Shown here in pieces: positions 14,945 to 23,406 of a DNA stretch of 41,490 nucleotides. The translations under genes were made by a program, and so were the position numbers. Source of the DNA: CALLCD01 sp039817885 (GTDB lineage Bacteria > Pseudomonadota > Alphaproteobacteria > Caulobacterales > Hyphomonadaceae); contig JBCBUY010000024.1 in the NCBI GenBank assembly GCA_039817885.1, positions 1 to 41,490 on the forward strand. Direction: 5' to 3'. Each line of letters starts with the position of its first letter. Position 1 is the first letter of the stretch. The notes under the pieces were generated by a model. The model was not told the origin of the DNA. It did not search any database and saw only the letters and a program-made list of their open reading frames with translations.

Positions 14945-15642
14945 ACCACATAATCTGAAGAACTCATCCGGTCGTCGGCCTTTCGCCAGACAAGAAACGA
15001 ATACACGAACAGGACGGCGATGAGCGGGATGAGAATGGCCGCGAACAGGACCGCCATCTGTGCGGGATCGGCAAGGACAGCCAGCGTCATGGCGAGCAGT
15101 CCTGACACGATGAAAAGGCGGCCGCCAAGGCGATGGGTCTTTTCCCAGGCTGTGTCGCTGGTCAGGGTCCACGGTGTGCGAATGCCGAAGATGAAGTTCG
15201 CCCGGGTCTTCGGCAAATAGTTCCCGATGATCACAAAGAAAAACCCAATTGCGCCAAGGATAACTTTGGGGAACGCTTCGCCGGGCACGAATAAGCCGGT
15301 CATGCTTGCGGCCAGGCCGAGCTGGATGAAACTGAACAAGGCGATGACACCGGTCCAAACGGCGCTATAGGCCTTGTGGCTCCGATCGACATTCTCGCGA
15401 AAGGGGTCGAGCATCGGCATAAACGCAAACAGACACCCAGCAAGGGCACAGGCCCCCGGCATCAGCCAAAGATAGCGGCCCGCCGTCTCATGGGTGGCAA
15501 ACTGGTCGGGTCCGTTGATGCCCCAATGGACCGGAACCTGAGCCCCTTCTTCAAAATATCCCGGCGCGGCAAAGGCTATGCTGCCGGTGACCAACAAACC
15601 GATACCGGAAATCATAAGCCCGTTCATTCTGACCGCATTCAT
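14941..15642 (-). CDS. SdpI-family membrane protein
   Basis: A 233-residue membrane protein with about six helices. The N-terminal DUF1648-like part contains VPVHWGINGPDQFATHETAG (36-55), and the C-terminal SdpI part contains GNYLPKTRANFIFGIRTPW and TSDTAWEKTHRLGGRLF. In Bacillus, SdpI gives immunity to the SDP killing peptide and sequesters the repressor SdpR. No sdpABC toxin genes are visible here. Its ATG overlaps the stop of the upstream ArsR gene (ATGA), so the two are translated together. Confidence 0.85.
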   Translation of the reverse strand: MNAVRMNGLMISGIGLLVTGSIAFAAPGYFEEGAQVPVHWGINGPDQFATHETAGRYLWLMPGACALAGCLFAFMPMLDPFRENVDRSHKAYSAVWTGVIALFSFIQLGLAASMTGLFVPGEAFPKVILGAIGFFFVIIGNYLPKTRANFIFGIRTPWTLTSDTAWEKTHRLGGRLFIVSGLLAMTLAVLADPAQMAVLFAAILIPLIAVLFVYSFLVWRKADDRMSSSDYVV

Positions 15643-15944
15643 TCTGCTGCCTCCTTCATATCTCCATCAAGATCTTCGCCATCATCGGCACCGATGAGCG
15701 CGAGCACCGCCGAGGCGGCATCCTCCAACACGCTTGTATTGGCGCGGTAGAGGATCGATGTGGCCTTGCGCTCGGCCGTGATCAGATCCGCATCCTTCAA
15801 CGTCGCCAGATGGCGCGACACAGTTGGCCAACTGGCATCGAACAAATCTGCCAGCTCGCCGGAAGTCTTCGCACCAGACCGAAGCGCCACCATGATTTGG
15901 CGACGCACGGGATGGGCAAGCGCTTTCAGAGCCTTTATTTCCAT
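15639..15944 (-). CDS. ArsR-family repressor, SdpR type
   Basis: A 101-residue winged-helix regulator. The reading helix region is ALAHPVRRQIMVAL, SGELADLFDASWPTVSRHLATL (about 8-50), and the wing carries ITAERKATSILYRA. No metal-binding CxC motif is seen, which separates it from metal-sensing ArsR proteins and fits the SdpR autorepressor group. It is paired and overlapping with the SdpI gene. A perfect 14-bp palindrome ends two bases before its ATG and overlaps its predicted -10, so autorepression is likely; the transcript appears leaderless. Confidence 0.85.
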   Translation of the reverse strand: MEIKALKALAHPVRRQIMVALRSGAKTSGELADLFDASWPTVSRHLATLKDADLITAERKATSILYRANTSVLEDAASAVLALIGADDGEDLDGDMKEAAE

Positions 15945-15979
15945 ATTTGCTAATTAGCAATTATGCTAATTAAATTCAA
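15945..15979 (-). promoter_or_regulatory. sdpR-sdpI promoter and operator, predicted leaderless
   Basis: On the minus strand TTGAAT (15979-15974), 17 bp and TAATTA (15956-15951) form a promoter whose expected start point is at or next to the ATG at 15944. The -10 is inside a perfect palindrome TTGCTAATTAGCAA (15947-15960), and a second copy of GCTAATTA lies 16 bp away (15965-15972). No ribosome-binding site is present before the ATG. Confidence 0.6.
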
Positions 15980-16030
15980 GAGATGACGGCAGACAATTGC
16001 CCGCAGGGCCAGGAACCGCTCTAAGAGCCC

Positions 16031-16846
16031 ATGGCCATTATCCGTATCTCCGATCTCGAGGATCCGCGCCTTGCGCCGTACACGTCCATTCGGGAGAAAG
16101 ACCTCACCAAGGGTCACGGCGGACGGTTTATCGTCGAAGGCAAGGTGACGCTGGCGACGCTCGTGCAGCGCTCATCTTTCGAGATTGAAAGCCTGTTTCT
16201 GACCGAAAGCCGGCTTCAGCCGCTCAGCAACCTCATTGAAGACCTTCCCGGCCACGTGCCGATCTTTGTCGCCGCCCAGAGCCTCATGGACCATGTTGCC
16301 GGGTTTCCGGTCCACAGAGGCGTGCTCGCTTGTGGCGTGAAGGGCGTCCCGCTCGGCATGGAAGAGGTTCTGCGGACATCCAAGACTATCCTTGTGCTGA
16401 TCGGACTATCAAATCACGACAATGTCGGGGCCTGTTTTCGCAATGCGACCGCGTTCGGTGCCGACGCCATACTGCTCGACGATCAGTCCTGCGGCCCCCT
16501 TTACCGGAAGTCTATTCGCGTCTCGGCTGGGACAGCGTTGACACTCCCATTCGTGTACGGATCAAGCGCCCAGGGTATATTCCAGTCTGTAAGCCGTGCT
16601 GGATTTGATCTGTGGTGCCTCACACCGCGTTTGGAAGCCACGCCGATCAGCCGCCTCACCCGGCCTGACAAATTGGCACTTGTCCTCGGGTCTGAGGGCC
16701 CCGGCTTATCGGACGATCTGCTTGGACAGGGCACGCCTGTCCGCATTCCGATGGTCGACGATTTTGACAGTATCAATGTGGCGACTGCCGGGGCAATTGC
16801 GTTGAGCCAGGTGTTTAAACACTTCCAAGCGCATGGCGTGCCATGA
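16031..16846 (+). CDS. SpoU/TrmH-family RNA 2'-O-methyltransferase
   Basis: A 271-residue knotted SAM-dependent methyltransferase that methylates a ribose 2'-OH in tRNA or rRNA. An N-terminal substrate-binding domain (about 1-115) precedes the SPOUT domain. Its three motifs are visible: NHDNVGACFRNA with Asn128 and Arg137, LGSEGPG (219-225), and IPMVDDFDSINVATA (239-253), where the usual SLNVA reads SINVA. The exact target is not evident. The ribosome site is weak. The 3' end overlaps the convergent membrane protein gene by 32 bp. Confidence 0.88.
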   Translation: MAIIRISDLEDPRLAPYTSIREKDLTKGHGGRFIVEGKVTLATLVQRSSFEIESLFLTESRLQPLSNLIEDLPGHVPIFVAAQSLMDHVAGFPVHRGVLACGVKGVPLGMEEVLRTSKTILVLIGLSNHDNVGACFRNATAFGADAILLDDQSCGPLYRKSIRVSAGTALTLPFVYGSSAQGIFQSVSRAGFDLWCLTPRLEATPISRLTRPDKLALVLGSEGPGLSDDLLGQGTPVRIPMVDDFDSINVATAGAIALSQVFKHFQAHGVP

Positions 16847-17213
16847 CGAGTGGCCATAGCATCAGGAATAGATTGGGCCCCCACCACGCCAGATCAAAAC
16901 TGCCCTGGACGATCCAGAAACAGATCGCCATGAAGCCGGCGCAGAATGTCAGCGTCATCGAAATGAGTGCTGTCGTTTGCCAATCTTGATTACGCGACGC
17001 GCGCGCGACGGCATATAAGCCCGTCAGGGACGCGAGGATGTCCAGAGGCATGAAGGACCAATTCCAGGCGATTATGTTTGGATCGTTGTAATCCTTAAAG
17101 AGCCACTCCGATGGCAGGTGGAGCCAGCCAACCGACACGATCGCTGTGAGGCTCCAATAGGCGATGAATCCAATATCGGTGAGCAGGAACAGAGTGCGTA
17201 ATGTGACTGGCAT
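16815..17213 (-). CDS. DUF5360 (YvaD-like) membrane protein
   Basis: A 132-residue protein with four predicted membrane helices. The features TDIGFIAYW near the start and the central WNWSFMPLDILASLTGLYAV resemble the YvaD/DUF5360 family of unknown function. It overlaps the 3' end of the methyltransferase gene in convergent orientation. Confidence 0.6.
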   Translation of the reverse strand: MPVTLRTLFLLTDIGFIAYWSLTAIVSVGWLHLPSEWLFKDYNDPNIIAWNWSFMPLDILASLTGLYAVARASRNQDWQTTALISMTLTFCAGFMAICFWIVQGSFDLAWWGPNLFLMLWPLVMARHALGSV

Positions 17214-17307
17214 CTGGTATGCCTATTGTCACGGTCACGACTTGGCCACAAATTTCCGTTGTTGTCCGACATGGGTTGCGGGGGCGTTCCTGATCTGAGG
17301 GGCACCT

Positions 17308-17790
17308 ATGCGACCTATTCCCATCCTCACCTCCCTGCCTGCTCTTGTCTTGTCTGCGGCCTGTACCGTCACGCCACCACCTCTGACCCTGAATGATGAC
17401 CGGATTGTCGCCGGTGAACGGATTGGGGATGTTGAGATCGGTATGACGCTCGATCAACTTCTGGCGCTGAAAGGCACGCCAAGTAAGACAACGCCGATGC
17501 GCGGCTCGGCGGCGACAAGCTATGCGTTTGATGGCCTGGCCGTCGCGGCTAGCGATGATGTGTATTGGATCATCGCCCACGACCCGCGGTTTCGCACACC
17601 TGACGGAATCGGTCCGGGTGTCGAGCAGATCTTCGCGCGATCTGTCGCCGGGAAACCGATCTGCGTTATCAATAAGGAGTATGAAACGAGCTATGATTAT
17701 GGCGATTTCTACTTCGACGTCGACAATTCGACCGGCAAGGTCACCAAGGTCGGTGTGCGGGTGGATCAAAATACGTGCGGCGTCGGTTGA
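17308..17790 (+). CDS. Lipoprotein of unknown function
   Basis: A 160-residue exported lipoprotein with lipobox LSAAC (Cys about 19). The mature part has a GDVEIGMTLDQLLALKGTP segment near residue 40, a small repeat-like helix-turn also seen in SmpA/OmlA-type outer-membrane lipoproteins, but the rest is not recognisable. GAGGGGCACCT precedes the ATG. Two cysteines in the mature part could form a disulfide. Confidence 0.6.
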   Translation: MRPIPILTSLPALVLSAACTVTPPPLTLNDDRIVAGERIGDVEIGMTLDQLLALKGTPSKTTPMRGSAATSYAFDGLAVAASDDVYWIIAHDPRFRTPDGIGPGVEQIFARSVAGKPICVINKEYETSYDYGDFYFDVDNSTGKVTKVGVRVDQNTCGVG

Positions 17791-17888
17791 CTGAACTAGC
17801 AAACCCTCTCGCCATGCTCCGCAAGACGTGATTTCGGATCGCTGGGATCGGTTCCCATATCAACGCCGTAATCAAGTCTAGCGGGGAT

Positions 17889-18641
17889 ATGATGACCCAT
17901 TTCATGCGTGCGAAAACTCTTTGGCTCAGCCTTTGTGCCATCGCTCTCTCGGCGTGCGCGACCGGCTCTGTGGTGCCGGACCGTCAGATCGAAAACGCCG
18001 CGGACGCCCAATGGGAGAAAATCCTCGATGTCCGGCAACCAAGCACGAACATCGCCCAGCGGAGGCTGGTGGCAGAGACGAGTGATCGGATTTTGCTGGC
18101 GGCGGGTGAAAATCCGGCTGAATGGGACACCGTCCTGTTTGATGCGCCGGACATCGTTAATGCCTTTGCGTTGCCGAACAACAAGATCGGGATCTTCTCC
18201 GGCCTTATCGACCATGTGGAGAACGAAGATCAGCTTGCGGCCATTGTGGGACATGAAGTGGCCCATGTGCGGCTCAGACACTCGCAGGAACGGCTCAATC
18301 GGGGCCTTGCACCAGGTGTTCTTATCGGGGTTGCTCGCCTGCCGGGTGCGGTGACAGGCGTTGGCGTTCTGGAATCGGCTGGGAATGTTGCAGGCGGCGC
18401 GGTAGCTGCGGGTACAATTTATCCGTTCAACAGGAATGATGAACTCGAGGCAGACATTGAAGGGCTGAAATATCTTAGCGATGCAGGGTATGATCCGAGC
18501 CAGGCGGCAGCGTTCTGGCGGAACATGCAGGGCTCGGATGCCGCTGCGAAACGGAACGTGCCGGAGTTTCTGTCAACTCACCCGAGCGATGAACGGCGGA
18601 TCGTCGCGCTTGAGCGGGCGGTGAGCGAACTGGATGGATAA
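17889..18641 (+). CDS. M48-family zinc metalloprotease lipoprotein
   Basis: This is a 250-residue periplasmic M48 peptidase with lipobox LSAC (Cys23). The zinc motif HEVAH is at 122-126 and the third ligand Glu185 is in NRNDELEAD, the family arrangement. FALPNNKIGIFSGLI (93-107) is the conserved strand before the site, and FLSTHPSDERRI closes the domain. It lacks the C-terminal TPR region of BepA and is closer in size to LoiP/YggG-type proteases, so a role in envelope quality control is likely. CGGGGAT precedes the ATG at 17889, and a second ATG lies at 17892. Confidence 0.87.
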   Translation: MMTHFMRAKTLWLSLCAIALSACATGSVVPDRQIENAADAQWEKILDVRQPSTNIAQRRLVAETSDRILLAAGENPAEWDTVLFDAPDIVNAFALPNNKIGIFSGLIDHVENEDQLAAIVGHEVAHVRLRHSQERLNRGLAPGVLIGVARLPGAVTGVGVLESAGNVAGGAVAAGTIYPFNRNDELEADIEGLKYLSDAGYDPSQAAAFWRNMQGSDAAAKRNVPEFLSTHPSDERRIVALERAVSELDG

Positions 18642-18773
18642 TCTCGGACCTAGCGGACGCTAACATATCCGTGACTTACGGTGACGTCTTCGTGCGTGGT
18701 ATTGGGCGCATCGCTCATCCATGTGTGATCGCAGCAGGCCGCTGGGGCCCTTGCTGACATAAGGAGATTATCC

Positions 18774-19262
18774 ATGAAATTGCGCACACTTGTTGCCGCC
18801 GCCGTATTGGTCGCGACGCCGGCTTTCTTCGCAACACACGCCATCGCTGATGACGCTGTGCCGCAGATCTTCACGGCTGAAGATAACAATCTCGCTCTGG
18901 GCGGCTATGATGCCGTGTCGTACTTCGCAGATGGCCCCGTCGAAGGCTCTGCCGACTATGCGACGACTTATAAAGGCGCAAGCTTCCAATTCGCCAGCCA
19001 GGAAAATCTCGATACATTCCTCGGCGATCCTGACAAATTCGCACCCGCCTATGGCGGCCATTGCGCCTGGGGCGCGGCGAACGCGGCTGCCTATCCTGGT
19101 GACCCAAAAGTCTGGGCCATTGTCGACGACCGGTTGTACCTGAACTACAATACCGAAGTTCAAGAAGGTTGGAACGAGGATCGCGCCGGCTTCATTGAAA
19201 CAGCTGACGCGGCTTGGCCGGGCGTCTTGAACCCAAAGCCTGCTGCGGCTCAGGGCTCTTAA
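18774..19262 (+). CDS. Exported YHS-domain protein
   Basis: A 162-residue protein with a signal peptide (about 1-25, ending AIA). The YHS domain (about 35-115) contains LGGYDAVSYFADG, FASQENLDTFLGDPDKFAPAYGGHCA and a later VWAIVDDRLYLNYN. YHS domains occur in metal-handling proteins, often copper or heavy-metal related. Here the family histidine is followed by cysteine (GGHCA), which could bind metal. A strong AAGGAG precedes the ATG, and a very strong terminator follows, so it is expressed alone. Confidence 0.85.
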   Translation: MKLRTLVAAAVLVATPAFFATHAIADDAVPQIFTAEDNNLALGGYDAVSYFADGPVEGSADYATTYKGASFQFASQENLDTFLGDPDKFAPAYGGHCAWGAANAAAYPGDPKVWAIVDDRLYLNYNTEVQEGWNEDRAGFIETADAAWPGVLNPKPAAAQGS

Positions 19263-19289
19263 TCCCTCTCAAATTACCGAGCGTGATGA

Positions 19290-19325
19290 GGCCGGGCCCA
19301 GAGACGGGTCCGGCCTTTTCCTTTT
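19290..19325 (+). terminator. Rho-independent terminator of the YHS gene
   Basis: A 10-bp stem with one G-U pair, GGCCGGGCCC (19290-19299) and GGGTCCGGCC (19306-19315), closes a six-base loop and runs into TTTTCCTTTT. It begins 28 bp after the stop codon. Confidence 0.9.
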
Positions 19326-19328
19326 GGA

Positions 19329-19673
19329 TCAGGATGTCGGGCGACCGAGATATCGGGCGGTGCACTGTTCGAACCGATCGGACACGCAATAGATGTCGAC
19401 TTTTGCGCGGCTGCCGCGGGACAGTGCCTCGTCGGCGGGGACGCTCAGCCACCATGCCCGACCATCGTCAAGTTCAATCAAGGCGCGCTGCTCGATTCGT
19501 GCGCCAAGTCCCATGCCAACGGCAAGTGCAGCCACAACCCCGATAAACTCACCCTGTTTGACCGTAAATTTCGGCGCACTTAGCGGCACGACAACAAAGA
19601 GATAGACCATTCCAGCGCAAAGGGATGCGGGAATGGTAAAACGAAGCGCATCAAGCGGACGAAACCGAGCCAT
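19329..19673 (-). CDS. Small membrane protein of unknown function
   Basis: A 114-residue protein with two hydrophobic segments (about 10-32 and 44-60) followed by a soluble C-terminal half containing ELDDGRAWWLSVPADEAL and a pair of cysteines in VDIYCVSDRFEQCTARYLG. I do not recognise the family. It stands alone on the minus strand between a terminator and a divergent membrane protein gene. Confidence 0.55.
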   Translation of the reverse strand: MARFRPLDALRFTIPASLCAGMVYLFVVVPLSAPKFTVKQGEFIGVVAALAVGMGLGARIEQRALIELDDGRAWWLSVPADEALSRGSRAKVDIYCVSDRFEQCTARYLGRPTS

Positions 19674-19746
19674 GGGAGAGAGGTGGGGGCTGAATGTCCG
19701 AGCTTAAAGTGTCTATGCGGTTGGTCGACAGGAAAATGTGAGCCAT

Positions 19747-20217
19747 ATGGCGGGCATGACCGAGAAAGCCCCTGTCCTGCCGCGACTTCTGACCTATGCT
19801 GGGATACTACCGTTTGCAGGACTGAGTGGCGGTGCCGTGTCTCTTGCCGTGCGTGCGGCCAATCCTGCACTTATTCATTTTACGGCCTTTTGTCTCTTGC
19901 TCTACGGCGCAGTGATTTTGAGCTTTTTGGGGGGCATTCGGTGGGGCGCTGGGCTGATGAATGATCCCATCGATGCCCGAAGTGTCGGCCTGTCGGTCCT
20001 GCCATCTCTCGCAGCCTGGGCGATGGCAATGTTGGCCGTGGTGGTCGGGGTGCTGCGCCCCGCGCTTCTTATTTTGGCAGTGCTGTTCGCGGTCCAGCTT
20101 GTCTGGGATCGACAAGCGTGGCGACGCGGTGACTTGCCGATCTGGTTCGGTGAGCTCCGCTGGGCCGCTACACTCGGCGCGATCTTGAGTTTGGTCGTCG
20201 CGGCCGTTTTCACCTAA
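19747..20217 (+). CDS. DUF3429 membrane protein
   Basis: A 156-residue protein with four to five membrane helices. LTYAGILPFAGL (about 14-25), the motif YGAVILSFLGGIRWG (about 53-67) and the closing WFGELRWAATLGAIL are the conserved features of DUF3429, a family of unknown function. The ATG at 19747 is chosen; a GTG at 19738 with AGGAAA upstream and an ATG at 19756 are alternatives. Its TAA (20215-20217) overlaps the TAG of the convergent purA. Confidence 0.8.
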   Translation: MAGMTEKAPVLPRLLTYAGILPFAGLSGGAVSLAVRAANPALIHFTAFCLLLYGAVILSFLGGIRWGAGLMNDPIDARSVGLSVLPSLAAWAMAMLAVVVGVLRPALLILAVLFAVQLVWDRQAWRRGDLPIWFGELRWAATLGAILSLVVAAVFT

Positions 20218-21506
20218 CGCTCAAACGGATCCCGCATGAGGATCACGTCTTCCCGCTCCGGCGAGGTGGAGACAAGCGCTGCGGGACGGCCCACCAGCTC
20301 TTCCAGACGGCGGACATATTTTACGGCCTGGGCCGGAAGGTCGTTCCAACTGCGTGCGCCTTTGGTGCTTTCCGTCCACCCTTCCATCGTCTCATAGATC
20401 GGTTCGACGGCGGCCTGGGCGGCAGCCGTGGCAGGCAGATAATCGAGGGTCTCGTCGCCCAGCTTGTACCCGACGCAAATTTTCAGCTCTTCGAATCCGT
20501 CCAGCACATCGAGCTTTGTGAGGGCAAGACCTGTAACGCCTGAGACTGTGCAGGCCTGGCGTACCATCACCGCATCAAACCAGCCGCACCGGCGTTTGCG
20601 ACCTGTCACAGTGCCGAACTCATGCCCTGCCGTGCCAAGGCGTTCGCCAATGTCATTGTTCTGTTCCGTTGGAAACGGCCCTGCCCCCACCCTGGTCGTA
20701 TAGGCCTTTGCAAGGCCGAGGACATATGTCACCGCGCGGGGACCAAGCCCCGTGCCAGCTGCCGCCTGGCCTGACACAACATTGGAGGATGTGACAAAGG
20801 GATAGGTCCCGTGATCCACATCGAGCATCACACCTTGCGCGCCTTCAAAGAGAATCCGGCGGCCAAGACGTGCGGCTTCATCGAGGCGCTTCCAGGCGGG
20901 ACCGGCATAGGCGAGGACGCGCGGCGCGATAGCAAGGAGCTCGGACTTCAAGGCATTGGCATCAGGGGCGTCGAGACCGAGACCAGCCCTCAAGGGCGCA
21001 TGGTGAGCGATCAGACGCGCAAGCTTCATGTCGAGGGCGGTTTCATCGGCAAGATCTGCCACACGGATGGCACGGCGACCGACTTTATCTTCATAGGCGG
21101 GGCCGATGCCGCGTTTTGTTGTGCCGATCTTGGCATCGGCAAGCGCGCCTTCCCGGGCAGCATCGAGGTCGCGGTGCCAGGGCAGAATAAGGCAGGCATT
21201 CTCAGCAAGGAGCAAATCGTCCGGACCCAGAGCAATATCGCCTTCGGCCATGGTGTCGATCTCGGACAGAAGCTGCCAGGGGTCGACCACAACACCATTT
21301 CCGATGACGGAGAGCTTGCCACCGCGCACAACGCCGGACGGCAAGAGGTTGAGCTTGTAGGTATTGTTGCCGATGACCAGGGTGTGGCCAGCATTGTGCC
21401 CCCCCTGAAATCGCGCAATGATATCAGCCCGGTGGGACAACCAATCGACAATTTTTCCTTTGCCTTCATCACCCCACTGGGCTCCGACCACAACGACACC
21501 TGACAT
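20214..21506 (-). CDS. purA: Adenylosuccinate synthase
   Basis: This 430-residue enzyme condenses IMP and aspartate using GTP, the committed step to AMP. The phosphate loop GDEGKGK (12-18) holds catalytic Asp13, and GGHNAGHT holds catalytic His41. Other signature stretches include GTTKRGIGPAYEDK, EGAQGVMLDVDHGTYPFVTS, TRVGAGPFPTE and GRKRRCGWFD. The ATG at 21506 begins MSGVVVVGAQWG, the usual start; a longer frame to 21548 adds 14 unsupported residues. GGAG lies nine bases upstream. It is complete and of normal family length. Confidence 0.97.
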   Translation of the reverse strand: MSGVVVVGAQWGDEGKGKIVDWLSHRADIIARFQGGHNAGHTLVIGNNTYKLNLLPSGVVRGGKLSVIGNGVVVDPWQLLSEIDTMAEGDIALGPDDLLLAENACLILPWHRDLDAAREGALADAKIGTTKRGIGPAYEDKVGRRAIRVADLADETALDMKLARLIAHHAPLRAGLGLDAPDANALKSELLAIAPRVLAYAGPAWKRLDEAARLGRRILFEGAQGVMLDVDHGTYPFVTSSNVVSGQAAAGTGLGPRAVTYVLGLAKAYTTRVGAGPFPTEQNNDIGERLGTAGHEFGTVTGRKRRCGWFDAVMVRQACTVSGVTGLALTKLDVLDGFEELKICVGYKLGDETLDYLPATAAAQAAVEPIYETMEGWTESTKGARSWNDLPAQAVKYVRRLEELVGRPAALVSTSPEREDVILMRDPFER

Positions 21507-21599
21507 GCCCTGCATCTCCGACTTGATTAGAACCGGCGTCAGGGACACTGTTTGTGTTGTGAATGCAAGAGAAAGCCTGCAACTTGACGATGTTTGGCC

Positions 21600-21612
21600 G
21601 TAATTGAATTAC
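21600..21612. promoter_or_regulatory. 13-bp palindrome before the periplasmic protein gene
   Basis: GTAATTGAATTAC is a perfect 6-1-6 palindrome located 34 bp before the start at 21646. A TTGACG at 21584-21589 could be a -35 whose -10 would overlap it, which would make it an operator for that gene. No better support is visible. Confidence 0.3.
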
Positions 21613-21645
21613 AAAATAGTAAGGCTGTCCGCAGAGTTTCGGCGT

Positions 21646-22287
21646 ATGGTAAGTAGAGTGTTGATTTTGTGGCTCATGGCGCTTCCCGCAGATGGGGTGG
21701 CTCAGGAAGCTAATACGGTTACGAATACTGAGCTGGCGTGTAGCGGCGGTGTTCGCGGAGCGGCGACGGTTGGCCCGATCAGAGATGCGGTGACTGTTTC
21801 CACGATTATTCATGCCGACGCGGTGAAGGATTCTGCGGGACAGGTGGTCGATTATAATTGGCCGCAATACACACAGACAATCCTGCACGATGACGGACAG
21901 ATCCTGCTTCGGATTGAAGCGCGAGGCCTGTTCAACAATGCGGGGCCGCTGAGTTGCGAAGAGCGACTTGCGGCGGCGCAGCGGCAATTGATCGAGGGAT
22001 TAGCTGACGCCAAGCGGCTCGACTCATCCGATACGGGCATCTTGTCGGTTCCGGTTCGGATGTCGCAGCTTTCGGCGTGCCTCATCAATGATGATGCCTG
22101 CGATACGGAGCCGCATTATGTGAAACCGAGTGAGGCTCTTCGGACCTTTGGGCCCGCTGCCTTCGATGCCTTGCTCGAAGACGAACCGCTATCCTTCTCG
22201 GTCTTTGTTTCAGACTGTCAGCGCGACACATATCTCTACGCCCCCGACAGCCGGACCGTGCTGAACGTCGAAAGCACTGAATGCTAG
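21646..22287 (+). CDS. Exported protein of unknown function
   Basis: A 213-residue protein with a signal peptide (MVSRVLILWLMALPADGVAQ, cleavage near residue 20). The mature part has seven cysteines, enough for several disulfides, and no recognised domain. The ATG at 21646 is preferred to the TTG at 21604 because it gives the clean signal peptide, although no strong ribosome site is seen for either. It is followed 32 bp later by the amidohydrolase gene and could be co-transcribed with it. Confidence 0.55.
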   Translation: MVSRVLILWLMALPADGVAQEANTVTNTELACSGGVRGAATVGPIRDAVTVSTIIHADAVKDSAGQVVDYNWPQYTQTILHDDGQILLRIEARGLFNNAGPLSCEERLAAAQRQLIEGLADAKRLDSSDTGILSVPVRMSQLSACLINDDACDTEPHYVKPSEALRTFGPAAFDALLEDEPLSFSVFVSDCQRDTYLYAPDSRTVLNVESTEC

Positions 22288-22319
22288 GCGAGTTTCCGTC
22301 TGCATGATAGCGCAGGCCA

Positions 22320-23339
22320 ATGAAGACATATTATTCCGGCCAGCAGGTGCTGCACGCGCCCGAACGCGAACTCCAGAACGGAGAAATGGTGCCCTATGCA
22401 GAACAGCCGGCGCGTGTTGATGCGATCTTGTCCGCGCTGGGCGTCACAACACCGGCAGCGGATTTCGGGTTGGCACCGATCCTTGACGTTCACGACAAGA
22501 CGTATGTCGAGGTCCTTCGGTCGGCCTATAGGGATTGGACCGCGGCGGGTCGTCCGGGCGACGCATTTCCCTATGTCTTTCCGGTGACGGGACGGCGACC
22601 TCTGAGCCTCGACCGGATTGATGCAAGACTTGGCCAGCATGCATATGATTGCGGCACACCGATCGCAGAGCATACCTGGGACGCGGCGTATTGGAACGCG
22701 CAGACGGCGCTGACGGGTCTGTCCGACGTGATGGACAATAAGGCGAGCGCATTCGCGCTCTGCCGTCCGCCCGGGCACCATGCGGGTGCCGACTATATGG
22801 GCGGATACTGTTATCTCAACAATGTCGCGATCAGTGCTGAGGCGGCGCTCAAACGAGGGGCTGCGCGCGTCGCTGTTCTCGATGTGGACTATCACCATGG
22901 AAACGGAACCCAGGACATATTCTATGCGCGCGGCGACGTGTTGACCGTCTCCATTCATGCTGATCCGAGGACGGATTATCCCTTCTATTGGGGACATGCG
23001 GACGAAACAGGTTCGGGAGCCGGGTCAGGCAGCAATCTGAATCTGCCTCTTCCTCGGGGAACCGATTGGACACATTATGTTGATGCTTTGGATCGCGCAT
23101 GTGACGCGGTTGCCAAATTTCAACCGGACCTTCTGATCGTGCCCTTTGGTGCTGACACTTTTGAGGGCGATCCGATCTCCTATTTCGCACTGCAGACGGC
23201 TGATTATCGCCGTATGGCGGAACGGATATCCGAACTGGATTTGCCAAGCTTGATCTGCATGGAAGGTGGATATGCGATTGAGGCCCTTGGCGCGAATGTT
23301 GAACGTTTTCTGTCTGGTTTCGACGCACAAAATGGTTAA
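22320..23339 (+). CDS. Acetylpolyamine amidohydrolase (histone-deacetylase superfamily)
   Basis: A 339-residue zinc hydrolase that removes acetyl groups from polyamines or similar small amides. The active-site motifs are RPPGHHAG with His153 and His154, GGYCYLNN, DVDYHHGNGTQ with zinc ligands Asp190 and His192, FGADTFEGDP with ligand Asp279, and GGYAI with Tyr318. Each lies exactly five residues before its counterpart in the Mycoplana acetylpolyamine amidohydrolase (195, 197, 284 and 323, from memory). The dimer-loop stretch YPFYWGHADETGSGAG is also the amidohydrolase type. No polyamine transport genes adjoin it. Confidence 0.88.
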   Translation: MKTYYSGQQVLHAPERELQNGEMVPYAEQPARVDAILSALGVTTPAADFGLAPILDVHDKTYVEVLRSAYRDWTAAGRPGDAFPYVFPVTGRRPLSLDRIDARLGQHAYDCGTPIAEHTWDAAYWNAQTALTGLSDVMDNKASAFALCRPPGHHAGADYMGGYCYLNNVAISAEAALKRGAARVAVLDVDYHHGNGTQDIFYARGDVLTVSIHADPRTDYPFYWGHADETGSGAGSGSNLNLPLPRGTDWTHYVDALDRACDAVAKFQPDLLIVPFGADTFEGDPISYFALQTADYRRMAERISELDLPSLICMEGGYAIEALGANVERFLSGFDAQNG

Positions 23340-23406
23340 TCCGCGCGTAGGGATTTAGCCCTTTCCAAAACCGGTTTTTCAATGCCGATGGTGTAATGCA
23401 CACGCC

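Noticed and set aside
14941..15944. Complete SDP killing-peptide (sdpABC-RI) system
   Set aside because: Only the SdpI and SdpR-type genes are present; no sdpA, sdpB or sdpC-like genes occur in the window.
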